DNA of 64,000 nt from CAVTYH01 sp963738835. GTDB lineage: Bacteria; Planctomycetota; Planctomycetia; Pirellulales; JADZDJ01. Positions 18,581 through 27,910 of this stretch are shown piece after piece (position 1 is the first letter of the stretch; every line of letters begins with the position of its first letter). The position numbers and the translations under genes are program-made. The notes beneath the pieces are model-generated. The model made no database searches and was not told the origin of the DNA. It worked only from the letters and a program-made list of their open reading frames with translations. Where the stretch lies: the NCBI GenBank assembly GCA_963738835.1, contig CAVTYH010000006.1, positions 310,001 to 374,000 on the forward strand. Direction: 5' to 3'.

Positions 18581-18996
18581 GGCGATCCAGCTAGCCTTAC
18601 GATAAACAACGCTGTTCCAAGCGGCCCGATGGACCCATCGGCGGGCCACACAAATTCTAACGGCGGAGCACCGTTGGGCGAGAAACTTCGCGCTACGGCG
18701 GTCGACGGCCAGTCAGTGGCGATTCTGAATTAGCCGAACGGTCGGGAGTCGGACCAGGTTGCCCTTTCCCGCGCTTCGCGACCGCTGCCTCCGGTCAGTG
18801 ACCGATCGTCGAGCAACAGCACGGGCCATGCCCGACGAAACCGGTTACCGAACGCCGACCACCCCCCATCCTACTCGCCGTTTGGGCGGCCCGCAACAAT
18901 CAGCGGGTCCGAAGGGCCACCGAAATTTGACGCAAACGTCGGAAAAATCAGCAGTTTTTGCCTGCCGTTTTCGTCGAGAAATCGCTGTCGCGACTC
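18581..18996. other. Gene-free region upstream of the kinase gene
   Basis: About 415 bases between the kinase start and the end of the 93-residue gene on the same strand. I see no coding or RNA signal in it; it is GC-rich with a C-run near 18866. Confidence 0.4.
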
Positions 18997-19278
18997 TTAA
19001 GTTTCTTCCACCTGACGGCGGTATTCGTCGCGTTCCCGGCGGGTCGCTTCCAGATCGAACATCAAATACTTCATATCCAGCCGCAACTGGCCCAGGGCGT
19101 CTTGCACCAGGGTCAGAATCCGCCGCCGTCGCTTCGTGCTTTCCACCACGCGTGATAAAGCGTGCTCTAAATGCTGGCGGTAGTTTTCCGGCAAGCGGGC
19201 AATGGCACCGGCCAAATCGACGACATCGGCCGGAAGTTCTTCGGGGTTGGCTTTCACAATGCGGCTCGTCTGGCTCAT
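18997..19278 (-). CDS. Conserved small helical protein
   Basis: A 93-residue, highly charged and almost entirely helical protein starting MSQTSRIVKANPEELPADVV. The segments RLPENYRQHLEHALSRVVES and RDEYRRQVEE suggest coiled-coil packing. It resembles small planctomycete proteins sometimes labelled transcriptional regulators, but no DNA-binding motif is visible. It diverges from the large secreted protein gene across 286 bases and precedes the kinase gene on the same strand. The function is unknown. Confidence 0.65.
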   Translation of the reverse strand: MSQTSRIVKANPEELPADVVDLAGAIARLPENYRQHLEHALSRVVESTKRRRRILTLVQDALGQLRLDMKYLMFDLEATRRERDEYRRQVEET

Positions 19279-19564
19279 GGGCGATAATTCTCCAGTGGGT
19301 GTGCATTGCCTCTAGAGCAGACTCCATGCCGCAACGCAAGTAGCCACCGATCGAGACGACTTAAACCTCTATCAGCAAGCAGCTTGCAAATTGCAACTGT
19401 TGCTAGCAAAGCTCGCCGCGGCGTTCCCAAATGCCACGGCCGACCTGGATTCGGTGCGCAAATGTTGATACAAGGCCACGTTGCGCCGAAAGCCGTGGGC
19501 CGGTGGAAATTGCGTTTTCGCGTCAAACAAAGCGAAACCGGCCCCCAACGCTTTCGGTGGAGTG

Positions 19565-22500
19565 ATGGCACGGAAGCACTCGCCGCCCCCGCATGGATTG
19601 CACCACTATCGATCGACGAGTTGGTTGCTGCTGGCCGCTGTTGGATTGCTTGGCCTTTCGATCGGTCGTGCGCCTGCTGCGGTACATGAAGGGTTTGAGA
19701 CGTCCGAAGTCTCTTGGCGAGCAGGCGATGCCGATGTCGTCTACCGCGTGGAGGCACACCGGCGAATTGCCAGCGATCCGCACACCGGTCACGGCTCCGA
19801 GCTGCTGCAAGTTTCCGGCACCGGTGGTTCCCACATCTACTTCACTCACGACATTGGCACCGGCCGAATCGTGGCGGAACTTGTGCCCAGCGTTTGGGTA
19901 AAGGCGAATCGGCCCGGCCTCCAGATTCTGGCACGCGTCGTGCTGCCGCACACGCCTGATCCGCGAACCGGCCAGCCGGTGGCCATGCTCATTCGCGGCG
20001 ACAGTTACAACGCCGTGGGTTCGTGGCAGCAACTGCGACTGGTTGACACGCCGCAATTGGTCACCCGACAGGTACGCGTGCTCCGCGCACAAATGGGCCC
20101 GCAAGTCGATCCGCGCGAAGCGTACATCGATCAAGTTCTGCTCAACGTGTACGGGGGACCCGGGCAGACGGCCGTGAACATCGACGATCTGGATGTCGCC
20201 GGCATCGTGCCGCACGATAATGCGACGCCCAGCACGGCCGCGATCCAGCCGCTCTCGGCCAACTCGACCATGCCGAATTCGCCCGGCGCTGGATTCACTG
20301 CGCCTGGCGCTGGAGGACCGCCCCTGCATCAAGTGTCGCTGTCTGGTTCCGTGCTGCTGGTCGACGGCGAGCCGCTTTATCCGCGCATCATCGGGTCGCA
20401 AGGCGAGCCACTGGAATGGCTGAAACAGCAGGGCTTCAACGCGGTGCGCTGCGATGGCCAGATTAGCGACCAAACGCTGGCCGAAGCAATGCGGCTCGGA
20501 ATGTGGCTGATCGGCCCGCCGCCGGAGCGCGGCTGGCAGAATGCCGATGGCAGCACATCGATGGCCGAGATCACCCCGGCTCACGATCCAGTCTTGGCGT
20601 GGCACTTGGGCAACGGCCTGGCAAATCGCGAACTGATTCCCACCGTGGCTGTCAGCAAACAGTTGAGGCAGCTCGATCGCCAGCTGCGCCGCCCAACGGT
20701 CTGCAGCGCCGAAGAAGATTTGCTGGCGTACAGCCGGCAAGTTGATTTGCTTTCGAGCTATCGATTTCCCTTGGAAAGCTCGCTACAACTGAAAGACTAC
20801 GGCGATTGGATTCGCAATCGCCCCCGCCTTGCGCACCCCGGTACGCCGCTGTGGACGGTGGTGCAGACAGAGGCCGCGCCCACGGTGATCGAACAAACGG
20901 TCGCGCTTTCCGGGAAGCAAGCGGCCGAGCCTCTCGTGGATCCCGACTCGTTTCGTCTGCTCGTCTATCAAGCGTTTTGCTGTGGCGCACGCGGCATTGA
21001 ATTCGCCTCCAGCTCGCGGCTCGATGCCACCGATTTTGCCACTCGCTTGCGGGCTGTCTCTTTGGCTCTGTTGAATCTGGAACTGGAAGTGATCGAACCC
21101 TGGGGCGCGGCCGGCAACTACGTGACCACGGCCACATCGAATGATCCCTCAATCACGGGCATCGTCTTGCAAACCGAGACCGCCCGGCTGGTGGTGGCGA
21201 TGCGTTGCGCGAAAGATTCGCAGTACGTTGCCGCGCCGCAAGCCAATGGCACCGCGCTGCCGCCGATCGCCGGCAGTGCGCCTCCCAAAGCCAAAACCAA
21301 ACCAGCGCCAATTTCTGATACACCCACGAAGAAGTCGGATGGATCGGCCGATCTGCGCAGCAGCAAAGCGCTGTCGCGCACCGGCGGGGGCACACGGGCC
21401 GATAGTTTGGGTGCTCGTCAGGCTGAAGATTACACCACGGCTGGCACAGCTCCGGGGCCCAGTAATCTGCCGGCCCCCGGAACCGCCTCGCTGGTGGTGC
21501 CGGGTGTGCCCGACGGACACAGCGTTTACGAGTTGACCCCGGCCGGTTTGCGGCCCTTGCGCCACGAACGCATTGCCGGCGGCACCGCCATCGCACTAGA
21601 AGATTTTGCGCTCACCGCCGTGGTACTGATCACGTCCGATCCGCGCGTTGAGCGTGCCATGTCGGGCCGAACCGCCGCCAGTGCTCCACGGGCCGCTCAA
21701 TTGCAGCGCGAACTTGCCGGTCTGATGCTTTCCCAAACGGAAGGGGTCGAGCGGCGGCTCATTGGCCAAACCCAATTGCCGCCGGCCGCGATGTCGCTGG
21801 CTGCCGCGCGGGCCGATCTGGCACGGGCCGATCAACTACTCGCCGCCGGCGATTATACGCACGCCTATTTCGCAGCCCGAAATGCCACGCTGCCGCTGGG
21901 ACGCTGGAAACGCGAAGCTTGGGAACGCACTGTGAAGCCGCTGGCCTCGCCAGTTTCGAGTCCGCTAGCCGTCAGCTTCAACACGCTGCCCGATCAACTG
22001 GCTTTCATGTATTCGACCATCAATGCCAAGCCTGGCGAAAACCTGCTGGTCGGCGGCGACTTCGAAAACCTGCAATCGATGCTGCAATCGGGCTGGCGGC
22101 ATTTCGAGCATGCCCAGCCTGAAGTGCAAACCAGTGTCGAGCTCTCGCCGGTGGCGCCGTATGCCGATCGGATGAGTTTGAAGATGCAAGTCCGGGCCGC
22201 CGATCCGAAAACCGCGCCCACGATTGTCGAATCGCCGCCGCTGTGGATCGCGAGCAGCCCCGTCCACTTGAACGCCGGCGACGTGGTCTGCATCCGCGGC
22301 CAGGTGCGGGTGCCCAGCCCGGTTAACGGCAGTGTTGATGGCCTGATGATTCTCGATTCGCTTGGTGGCGAGGCATTGGCCGAACGCATCGATCAAACCA
22401 GCGGCTGGCACGAATTCGTGCTGTATCGTGCCGCGCCACACGCCGACAATTTGACGCTCACCTTCGCTCTGACCGGCCTGGGCGAAGCGTGGATCGACGA

Positions 22501-22762
22501 CGTTTCCGTGCGCCTGGTCCATGCCGGCAACAGAAATTCACCCTCTCCTTGGGGAGAGGGCCGGGGTGAGGGGCTGACCTCGGGTGCTACAACTGGCTTA
22601 TCAAACGGATTGCCGTTTGCATCGGGTGCCACTGCTGGCTCGCCCAGCAGTGCTCTGGCAGCGCCCGGCTTGCAGTCTGCCGTGCCAATGAACCCGAGCA
22701 CTGCTGCAGCCCCACCGTCTGTCGCCACCCAACCACTCTTCGCCCCGCCCCAACTGCGGTGA
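19565..22762 (+). CDS. Large secreted protein with GH-like central domain
   Basis: About 1065 residues from ATG 19565. A signal peptide is clear (SWLLLAAVGLLGLSIGRAPAA). Residues 40-210 read as a beta-sandwich. The middle (LVDGEPLYPRIIGSQGEPLEWLKQQ, then ADGSTSMAEITPAHDPVLAWHLGNGL) resembles the TIM-barrel region of GH2-like glycosidases and is followed by a long variable region and a second beta-sandwich with EAWIDDVSVRLV. The 70-residue tail beyond that is encoded by two different palindromic repeats (22540-22573 and 22622-22655). An obvious acid/base pair was not identified, so enzymatic activity is uncertain. Transcribed with the pseudopilin gene 41 bases later. Confidence 0.72.
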   Translation: MARKHSPPPHGLHHYRSTSWLLLAAVGLLGLSIGRAPAAVHEGFETSEVSWRAGDADVVYRVEAHRRIASDPHTGHGSELLQVSGTGGSHIYFTHDIGTGRIVAELVPSVWVKANRPGLQILARVVLPHTPDPRTGQPVAMLIRGDSYNAVGSWQQLRLVDTPQLVTRQVRVLRAQMGPQVDPREAYIDQVLLNVYGGPGQTAVNIDDLDVAGIVPHDNATPSTAAIQPLSANSTMPNSPGAGFTAPGAGGPPLHQVSLSGSVLLVDGEPLYPRIIGSQGEPLEWLKQQGFNAVRCDGQISDQTLAEAMRLGMWLIGPPPERGWQNADGSTSMAEITPAHDPVLAWHLGNGLANRELIPTVAVSKQLRQLDRQLRRPTVCSAEEDLLAYSRQVDLLSSYRFPLESSLQLKDYGDWIRNRPRLAHPGTPLWTVVQTEAAPTVIEQTVALSGKQAAEPLVDPDSFRLLVYQAFCCGARGIEFASSSRLDATDFATRLRAVSLALLNLELEVIEPWGAAGNYVTTATSNDPSITGIVLQTETARLVVAMRCAKDSQYVAAPQANGTALPPIAGSAPPKAKTKPAPISDTPTKKSDGSADLRSSKALSRTGGGTRADSLGARQAEDYTTAGTAPGPSNLPAPGTASLVVPGVPDGHSVYELTPAGLRPLRHERIAGGTAIALEDFALTAVVLITSDPRVERAMSGRTAASAPRAAQLQRELAGLMLSQTEGVERRLIGQTQLPPAAMSLAAARADLARADQLLAAGDYTHAYFAARNATLPLGRWKREAWERTVKPLASPVSSPLAVSFNTLPDQLAFMYSTINAKPGENLLVGGDFENLQSMLQSGWRHFEHAQPEVQTSVELSPVAPYADRMSLKMQVRAADPKTAPTIVESPPLWIASSPVHLNAGDVVCIRGQVRVPSPVNGSVDGLMILDSLGGEALAERIDQTSGWHEFVLYRAAPHADNLTLTFALTGLGEAWIDDVSVRLVHAGNRNSPSPWGEGRGEGLTSGATTGLSNGLPFASGATAGSPSSALAAPGLQSAVPMNPSTAAAPPSVATQPLFAPPQLR
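22540..22573. repeat. CCCTCTCCC-type palindrome inside a coding sequence
   Basis: CACCCTCTCCTT followed by GGGGAGAGGGCCGGGGTGAGGG-type arms (read in two parts) forms a stem-loop. It is read in frame as SPSPWGEGRGEG in the tail of the large secreted protein. Confidence 0.8.
22622..22655. repeat. GTGCCACTGCTGG-type palindrome inside a coding sequence
   Basis: GGTGCCACTGCTGG, then loop, then CCAGCAGTGCTC. It encodes part of the tail (SGATAGSPSSALAA). Related copies lie near 31857 (intergenic), 35015 and probably 36663. Confidence 0.7.
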
Positions 22763-22803
22763 GTTGCATATCATCTCATCGGTTCGTGGTACAATCACGT
22801 GCC

Positions 22804-23417
22804 ATGGAATCGCCACGAACTACCCGCTGGCTACACTCGGGAGTGACTCTGCTCGAAACCATCATCGTCTTGTGCATCATTGCCGGAATGCTGGCTTTGC
22901 TCTTGCCGGCAATTCAACGGGCGCGGGTAGCGTCGCAAGATGGAGTGTGTAAAAACAATCTGCACCAAGTTGCATTGGCAATACAACAACTTCGGCAATT
23001 ACGAAAGAAATTACCCGACCCGCGCCACCGAACTGCGCAGGCGGATGGTTGATTGCTGTATTGCCGTTTCTGGAAGAACGAGCGCTTGCCGATGAATTGG
23101 CGAATAATCCGAGCGTCAATCAACCATCCGTGCTGGCGGTCGGACGGCACCGACCATTGATCTTGACTTGTCCCTTCGCATGGGAAGGCGACAGCGACGT
23201 GGCAGGCATTCCAGCCAGTCATTACGTGGTTGGAACCGATGCCGCGCGAAAGTATTTTTCCTTGCGCGACACCTCGATCGATTCTCGCACACCGTGGGTC
23301 GAAAGCCCTGAAGCCGAATTGTGGTCGTTGCCCTCATCGCCCGGCCCGCATGACGGCGGCTACTTTCGCGCCGCCACCGATGGCCGCGTCGAGTTCATTT
23401 CCAGTTCAAAGAATTAG
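22804..23417 (+). CDS. Pseudopilin-like protein with DUF1559 features, frameshifted
   Basis: The start at ATG 22804 gives a short leader and the prepilin methylation motif GVTLLETIIVLCIIAGMLALLLPAIQRAR (in parts), with Glu at the +5 position, as in type II secretion and type IV pilin subunits. Planctomycetes carry many such proteins with a DUF1559 body; here CKNNLHQVALAI matches its first strand. Two frame changes near 22985 and 23025 precede APPNCAGGWLIAVLPFLEERALADELA and the rest, which ends at 23417 with DGGYFRAATDGRVEFI. Joined, the product is about 204 residues, shorter than typical DUF1559 proteins. Confidence 0.75.
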
Positions 23418-23430
23418 CAGCTCCAAAGTG

Positions 23431-23452
23431 ACCGACACGGTCAGGCTATGTT
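23431..23452. repeat. CCGACACGGTC dispersed repeat
   Basis: ACCGACACGGTCAGGCTATG. Two related copies lie on either side of the argB-argD gap, at 24491-24517 (inverted) and 24628-24654. Confidence 0.6.
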
Positions 23453-23588
23453 CAGCAGCACGTTGACACCCCCATCCACAAGCCTAAAATGACGAGTTTC
23501 CCTCGCCGAACGGCTCGTCGCCATTCTGCCGTCAATTGTCCTTTCTCCTCCGTGTCTCCGTGGTGAATTCCTGCCGGGAGCTAGATCG

Positions 23589-24488
23589 TTGACCATTGCC
23601 AAGCATCACCAACATGCGATCGAAAAAGCCGATGTGCTGATCGAAGCTCTGGGCTGGATTCGGCGGTTCCGTGATAAGGTGACCGTCATCAAGCTCGGCG
23701 GCAGCGTGATGGAAGATCAGAACCATCTGCGGCACTTGCTCTTGGACATTGTGTTCATGGAAACCGTCGGCATGCGGCCCATTGTGGTGCACGGCGGCGG
23801 AGCGGCGATCGATCGGGCCATGGCCGCCGCGGGGCTGGAGCCGCGAAAAATCCAAGGTCGCCGCTACACCGACGACGCCACACTGAAAATTGTGGAGCAG
23901 GTTTTAGCCTATGAAACGTGCGAATCGATTTACCAACGGATCGAAGAATATGGCGGCCGGGCGGCGCCGCTCAACTTCCGCACGACGAACGTCCTGTTTG
24001 GCGAGCGCATTACGATCAAAGGGGATGATGGAAACGAGATTGACTTGGGCCATGTCGGCAAAGTGACGAGGGTCGATCGCACGACGATCGAAAACCTCTG
24101 CTATGCCGGCATCGTGCCGGTCATTCCGTCCATGTGTATGGGCGAAAACGGGCAGAAGCTAAACGTCAACGCCGATACCGCGGCCACCGCCGTTGCCACC
24201 GCACTGGGGGCCGAAAAGCTGATTTTTTTAAGCGACGTGAATGGCGTGCGCCGAAAGAAAGACGATGCCCGCACGCTAATCAATTCGCTCACCGCCGCGC
24301 AAGCCCGGCAGTTGATCGAGGGCGGCGCGATTGAAAGCGGTATGATTCCGAAAGTCGAAGGCTGCTTGGAAACACTGGACAAAGGAGTCCGAAAAATTCA
24401 CATCATCGACGGCCGGCTACGACACTCGCTGCTTTTGGAAATTTATACCAACCGCGGCGTGGGAACCGAAATGATGCGCGATGAGTGA
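23589..24488 (+). CDS. argB: Acetylglutamate kinase (arginine synthesis)
   Basis: Phosphorylates N-acetylglutamate, the second step of arginine synthesis. The start is TTG 23589, chosen because GGGAG lies eight bases upstream and the product matches the family length (299 residues). Amino-acid kinase motifs are clear: VTVIKLGGSVMED near residue 31, VVHGGGAAIDRAM near 66, GRRYTDDATLKI, NVNADTAATAVA and KLIFLSDVNGVR. The late segment GGMxPK appears as SGMIPKVEG. It is followed by argD and argF on the same strand. Confidence 0.95.
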   Translation: MTIAKHHQHAIEKADVLIEALGWIRRFRDKVTVIKLGGSVMEDQNHLRHLLLDIVFMETVGMRPIVVHGGGAAIDRAMAAAGLEPRKIQGRRYTDDATLKIVEQVLAYETCESIYQRIEEYGGRAAPLNFRTTNVLFGERITIKGDDGNEIDLGHVGKVTRVDRTTIENLCYAGIVPVIPSMCMGENGQKLNVNADTAATAVATALGAEKLIFLSDVNGVRRKKDDARTLINSLTAAQARQLIEGGAIESGMIPKVEGCLETLDKGVRKIHIIDGRLRHSLLLEIYTNRGVGTEMMRDE

Positions 24489-24490
24489 TT

Positions 24491-24654
24491 TACATAGCCT
24501 GACCGTGCCCGGTCGGGAGAGCGCCTTCATTCCATTGAATTGAGTTACGCAAGCATGCCCAATTAAATCGCAATAATCGTTAACCAACCGAACCCAAACG
24601 CAAATCAGACTGTCATCGCATTTTCCTCCCGACCGACACGGTCGGACTATGTTG
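24491..24654. repeat. Paired inverted copies of the CCGACACGGTC repeat between argB and argD
   Basis: CATAGCCTGACCGTGCCCGG at 24493-24512 and CCCGACCGACACGGTCGGAC at 24628-24647 are inverted copies of one element, related to the copy at 23431. The 190-base spacing could allow pairing in the transcript. Confidence 0.55.
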
Positions 24655-24677
24655 CAATCGACAACGGACAAATCTCT

Positions 24678-25888
24678 ATGCCTGCCACTGCAAACACCAT
24701 GTCGTCGGCCGAGACCATCGAGCTGTTCAAAAAGTATGTTGTGCCCAATTACATACGATTCCCAGTGTCGCTGGTGCGTGGCGAAGGCTCGCATGTATGG
24801 GATGCAGAGGGGAACCGGTATCTCGATTTCTTTCCGGGCTGGGGTTGCAATTTGCTGGGGCATTGTCCGCCGGCGGTGGTTGAAGCGGTGCAAGAGCAAG
24901 TGGCCACGCTGATTCATGTCCCCAACACCTGGCACACGCCGTGGCAAGGGCAATGGGCGCAGGCGCTTTCGGAACGCAGCTTCGACGGGCAAGCATTCTT
25001 CTGTAACTCGGGCACCGAGGCCAACGAAGCGGCCATCAAGCTGGCTCGGCTGCACACGCCAAAGGAACGCTACAAAATTATCACCTTCACCGGCGGCTTT
25101 CATGGCCGTACGCTGGGTTCCACGGCAGCCACCGCCCAGCCGAAGTATCACGAAGGGCTTGGCCCGCTGATGGCCGGTTTTGTGTACGCCCCGTTCGGCG
25201 ATTTGGCGGCGGTGAAGAAACTGATCGATAAAGAAACCGCCGCGATTTTGGTCGAGCCGGTGCAAGGCGAAGGAGGCATCAATATTCCGCCGGCCGATTT
25301 TCTCCCGGGCTTGCGCCAGTTGTGCGACGAAAACAATCTACTGCTGATGTTCGACGAAGTGCAAACCGGCTGCGGCCGGACCGGCCAGTGGTTTGCCTAT
25401 CAGCACTTCGGCGTGACGCCCGATGTGATGACGCTGGCCAAAGCGCTGTGCGGCGGCCTTGCCGGCGGAGCGATGCTGGTGAAGCCGGAAATCGCCCCCA
25501 GTTTGCGCCCGGTATGCACGCCGCCACGTTTGGCGGCAACCCGATTGCCGCCCGCGCTGGTCTGGCGTACATCGAAGTGGTGGAGAACGAGAATCTGTTG
25601 GAACATGCTCGCCATATCGGCGACGTGTTTCGCACGCGGCTGGAAGGACTGAAATCGCACAGCAACTTGATTCGCGAAGTGCGCGTGCTGGGGACGATGA
25701 TCGGCGTGGAATTAACGACCGAAGGAGCGCCAATTGTAAAAGCCTGTCTCGATCGCCGCTTGCTCATCAATTGCACCCACGGCGTGGTGCTGCGGCTCTT
25801 GCCGGCGCTGAACATTTCCGAAGAGCAAGTTCACGAGGGTTGCGATATTTTGGCGGAAGTGATGAAGCAAACAGCAACTAGCCATTAG
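24678..25888 (+). CDS. argD: Acetylornithine aminotransferase, frameshifted
   Basis: A class III PLP aminotransferase that converts N-acetylglutamate semialdehyde to N-acetylornithine. Starting at ATG 24678, the motifs are HVWDAEGNRYLDFFPGWG, the phosphate-binding NSGTEANEAAIKLAR, the FHGRTLGST loop, LMFDEVQTGCGRTG, and the PLP Lys in VMTLAKALCGG. After IAPSLRP the frame changes near 25511: the neighbouring frame reads GMHAATFGGNPIAARAG and continues to 25888 with LLINCTHGVVLRLLP. A missing G in CCCGGTATG explains it. The joined product is about 403 residues, normal length. Confidence 0.92.
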
Positions 25889-26009
25889 CGAATACTGATT
25901 AGCCGGAGGCAAACTTGCCTCCGGAGACTTGCCGACTGACACTTAACTCGCACGACTTCCGTTGGCCTCCGGCTATTCAACTGACAACGGACCACTGACC
26001 ACTGCCTCC

Positions 26010-26917
26010 ATGCCGCATTTGCTTCAAGTTACTGATCTTTCGACGGCGGAAATCGAGCGGATTTTCGCCATCACGGCCGATCTGAAAGCGAAGTTCGCGC
26101 AAGGCATTCGCGAGGCGCTCTTGCCCGGTCGCGTGATCGGCATGTTGTTCGAAAAGCCGTCGCTGCGCACACGGGTCAGCTTTGAAGCCGGCATGATTCA
26201 ACTCGGGGGCGGCAGTTTGTTTCTAGGGAGCGAGGTCGGTTTCGGCTCGCGCGAAAGCATGGCCGATTTCGGCCGCGTGCTCAGTCAGTACGTCGATGGC
26301 ATTGTGATTCGCGCCAATCGGCATCAAACTGTCGTCGATTTGGCGCAGCACAGCACTTGCCCGGTAATCAACGGGCTCACCGATTATGCTCACCCCTGCC
26401 AGGCGCTAGCCGATTTGTACACGCTGCGTGAATTGGCCGGCCACCTCAACGGGCTGACTTTGGCGTACGTCGGCGATGCGAACAACGTGGCGCACAGTCT
26501 GGTTGAAGGCTGCGGTCGGTTAGGTATGCGCATCGTCGTGGCCTCGCCCAAGGCGTACGGGTTCTCCGCCGCCGACATCGCGCGGTTTAAGAAGGAGATT
26601 CCGCAGCTCAATTTAGAGACTACTACCGATCCGGCCGCCGCCGTTCGTGACGCCACCGCCGTCTACACCGACGTCTGGACCAGCATGGGCCAGGAAGCCG
26701 AGAGCGCCAGCGCCGCCGCGATTTCGCCAGCTACCAGGTCAACGCCGCACTGATGAAGCACGCTGGCGACGCCTATTTCATGCACTGCCTGCCCGCCCAC
26801 CGCGGCGAAGAAGTGACCGACGACGTGATCGATGGGCCCAACAGCATCGTCGTGCAGCAGGCCGGCAATCGGCTGCATGTGCAGAAGGGAATCCTGACGT
26901 GGCTGTTGAGTCGGTAA
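26010..26917 (+). CDS. argF: Ornithine carbamoyltransferase, frameshifted
   Basis: Forms citrulline from ornithine and carbamoyl phosphate. The start is ATG 26010 (MPHLLQVTDLSTAEIERIF). The carbamoyl-phosphate loop SLRTRVSFE, the HPCQALADL motif and, in the second frame, MHCLPAHRGEEV identify the enzyme. The frame breaks near 26703: after GQEAE the neighbouring frame gives RQRRRDFASYQVNAALMKHA and ends QKGILTWLLSR at 26917. One missing base (GAGAGCGCC for GAGGAGCGCC) would restore it. The corrected length of about 303 residues is normal. It follows argD by 121 bases of repeat-like spacer. Confidence 0.92.
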
Positions 26918-26924
26918 TTGAAGA

Positions 26925-27062
26925 AGCAACGAAATGACGAAATCCGAATGACGAACTAAATTCCAAGCTCCAAATTCCAATGTTTTCGACACGACGTTTT
27001 TGTGCCGTTTGGAATTTGGGAATTGGAGCTTTATTCGTCATTCCTCGTCACGATTTATTTTA
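26925..27062. repeat. Long inverted repeat between argF and rph
   Basis: ATGACGAA, CCAAGCTCCAAATTCC on the left and GGAATTGGAGCTT, TTCGTCATTC on the right can pair over roughly 50 bases around a central loop near 26995. No T-run follows. It may act as a terminator or be a dispersed element. Confidence 0.5.
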
Positions 27063-27086
27063 TAGCAGTCACGTGAAGTTGAAATC

Positions 27087-27842
27087 ATGCGTCATGACGG
27101 CCGACAACCTGATGAGCTTCGTCCGCTGAAGATTTCGCGGCACTTCACCCGCACTGCGCCGGGCAGCGTGCTGATTCAAGCGGGTGGCACGACGGTGCTG
27201 TGTACCGCATCGGTCGAGCCGAAAGTGCCGGAGTGGATGGCTGGAAAGGGGCGCGGCTGGCTCACGGCGGAATACAACATGCTGCCGGGCAGCACCAGCC
27301 CGCGAAAACGTCGGGAGCGCGACGGCAAAACCGACGGCCGGACGACGGAAATTCAACGGTTGATCGGCCGCAGCCTGCGCGCGATTATCGATCTGGACGC
27401 CATCGGTGAGCGGACCATCGCGCTGGATTGCGACGTGCTCGATGCCGACGGCGGCACGCGCACCGCGAGCATCACCGGCGCCTACATCGCCTTGGTCGAC
27501 GCACTAAATACGATCGGCGACTTCAAATCTCCCTCTCTCCCGGTGGGAGAGGGCCGGAGTAAGGGGGCGACACTACGCAATGCGCTGACTTCCAACGTCG
27601 CCGCCATCAGCGTCGGCATCGTCGACGGCGCCGCGCTGCTCGATCTCGATTACTCCGAAGACGTCGCCGCTGCCGTCGACATGAATGTGGTGATGACCGG
27701 CGACGGCCACTTCATCGAAGTGCAAGGCACCGGCGAAGAAGCCACGTTCAGCGAAGAGGAATTGCAAACGCTGTTGAAGCTGGCTCGGCGGGGGGTTGAA
27801 CGCTTGACGGCGATTCAGCGCGATGCACTGGAACGCATTTGA
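27087..27842 (+). CDS. rph: RNase PH, with an in-frame palindromic insertion
   Basis: A phosphorolytic 3' to 5' exoribonuclease that trims tRNA 3' ends. The start is ATG 27087. Visible are GSVLIQAGGTTVLCTAS, GWLTAEYNMLPGST, the RKRRERDGKTDGRT loop, DCDVLDADGGTRTASITGAY and DMNVVMTGDGHFIEVQGTGEE. Between ALNTIGDFK and TSNVAAISVGIV lies a segment of about 15 residues (SPSLPVGEGRSKGATL) encoded by a CCCTCTCCC palindrome. It falls in a loop of variable length in the family, so the fold could be kept. The product is 251 residues. Confidence 0.93.
   Translation: MRHDGRQPDELRPLKISRHFTRTAPGSVLIQAGGTTVLCTASVEPKVPEWMAGKGRGWLTAEYNMLPGSTSPRKRRERDGKTDGRTTEIQRLIGRSLRAIIDLDAIGERTIALDCDVLDADGGTRTASITGAYIALVDALNTIGDFKSPSLPVGEGRSKGATLRNALTSNVAAISVGIVDGAALLDLDYSEDVAAAVDMNVVMTGDGHFIEVQGTGEEATFSEEELQTLLKLARRGVERLTAIQRDALERI
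27529..27567. repeat. CCCTCTCCC-type palindrome inside rph
   Basis: TCCCTCTCTCCC, a GGT loop, then GGGAGAGGGCCGGAG. It is translated as part of RNase PH without breaking the frame. Confidence 0.85.
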
Positions 27843-27853
27843 CAAGCAATAAA

Positions 27854-27909
27854 GTGTAGCGGCCGGCCTTGGCCGGCGCTGAAGCGCCGAGCAAGCTCGG
27901 CCGCTACAC
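27854..27909. terminator. Palindrome between convergent rph and yraN, possible two-way terminator
   Basis: GTGTAGCGGCC at the left end pairs with GGCCGCTACAC at the right, and inner arms (GGCCGGC, GGCGCTGAAGCGCC) also pair. It sits between the ends of convergent genes. It lacks a T-run, and this type of repeat is widely dispersed, so a terminator role is only inferred. Confidence 0.5.
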
Positions 27910-27910
27910 A

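Noticed and set aside
18581..18996. Small SRP RNA or RNase P RNA upstream of the kinase
   Set aside because: The characteristic GGAAGCAGC and GAGGAAAGTCC motifs are absent.
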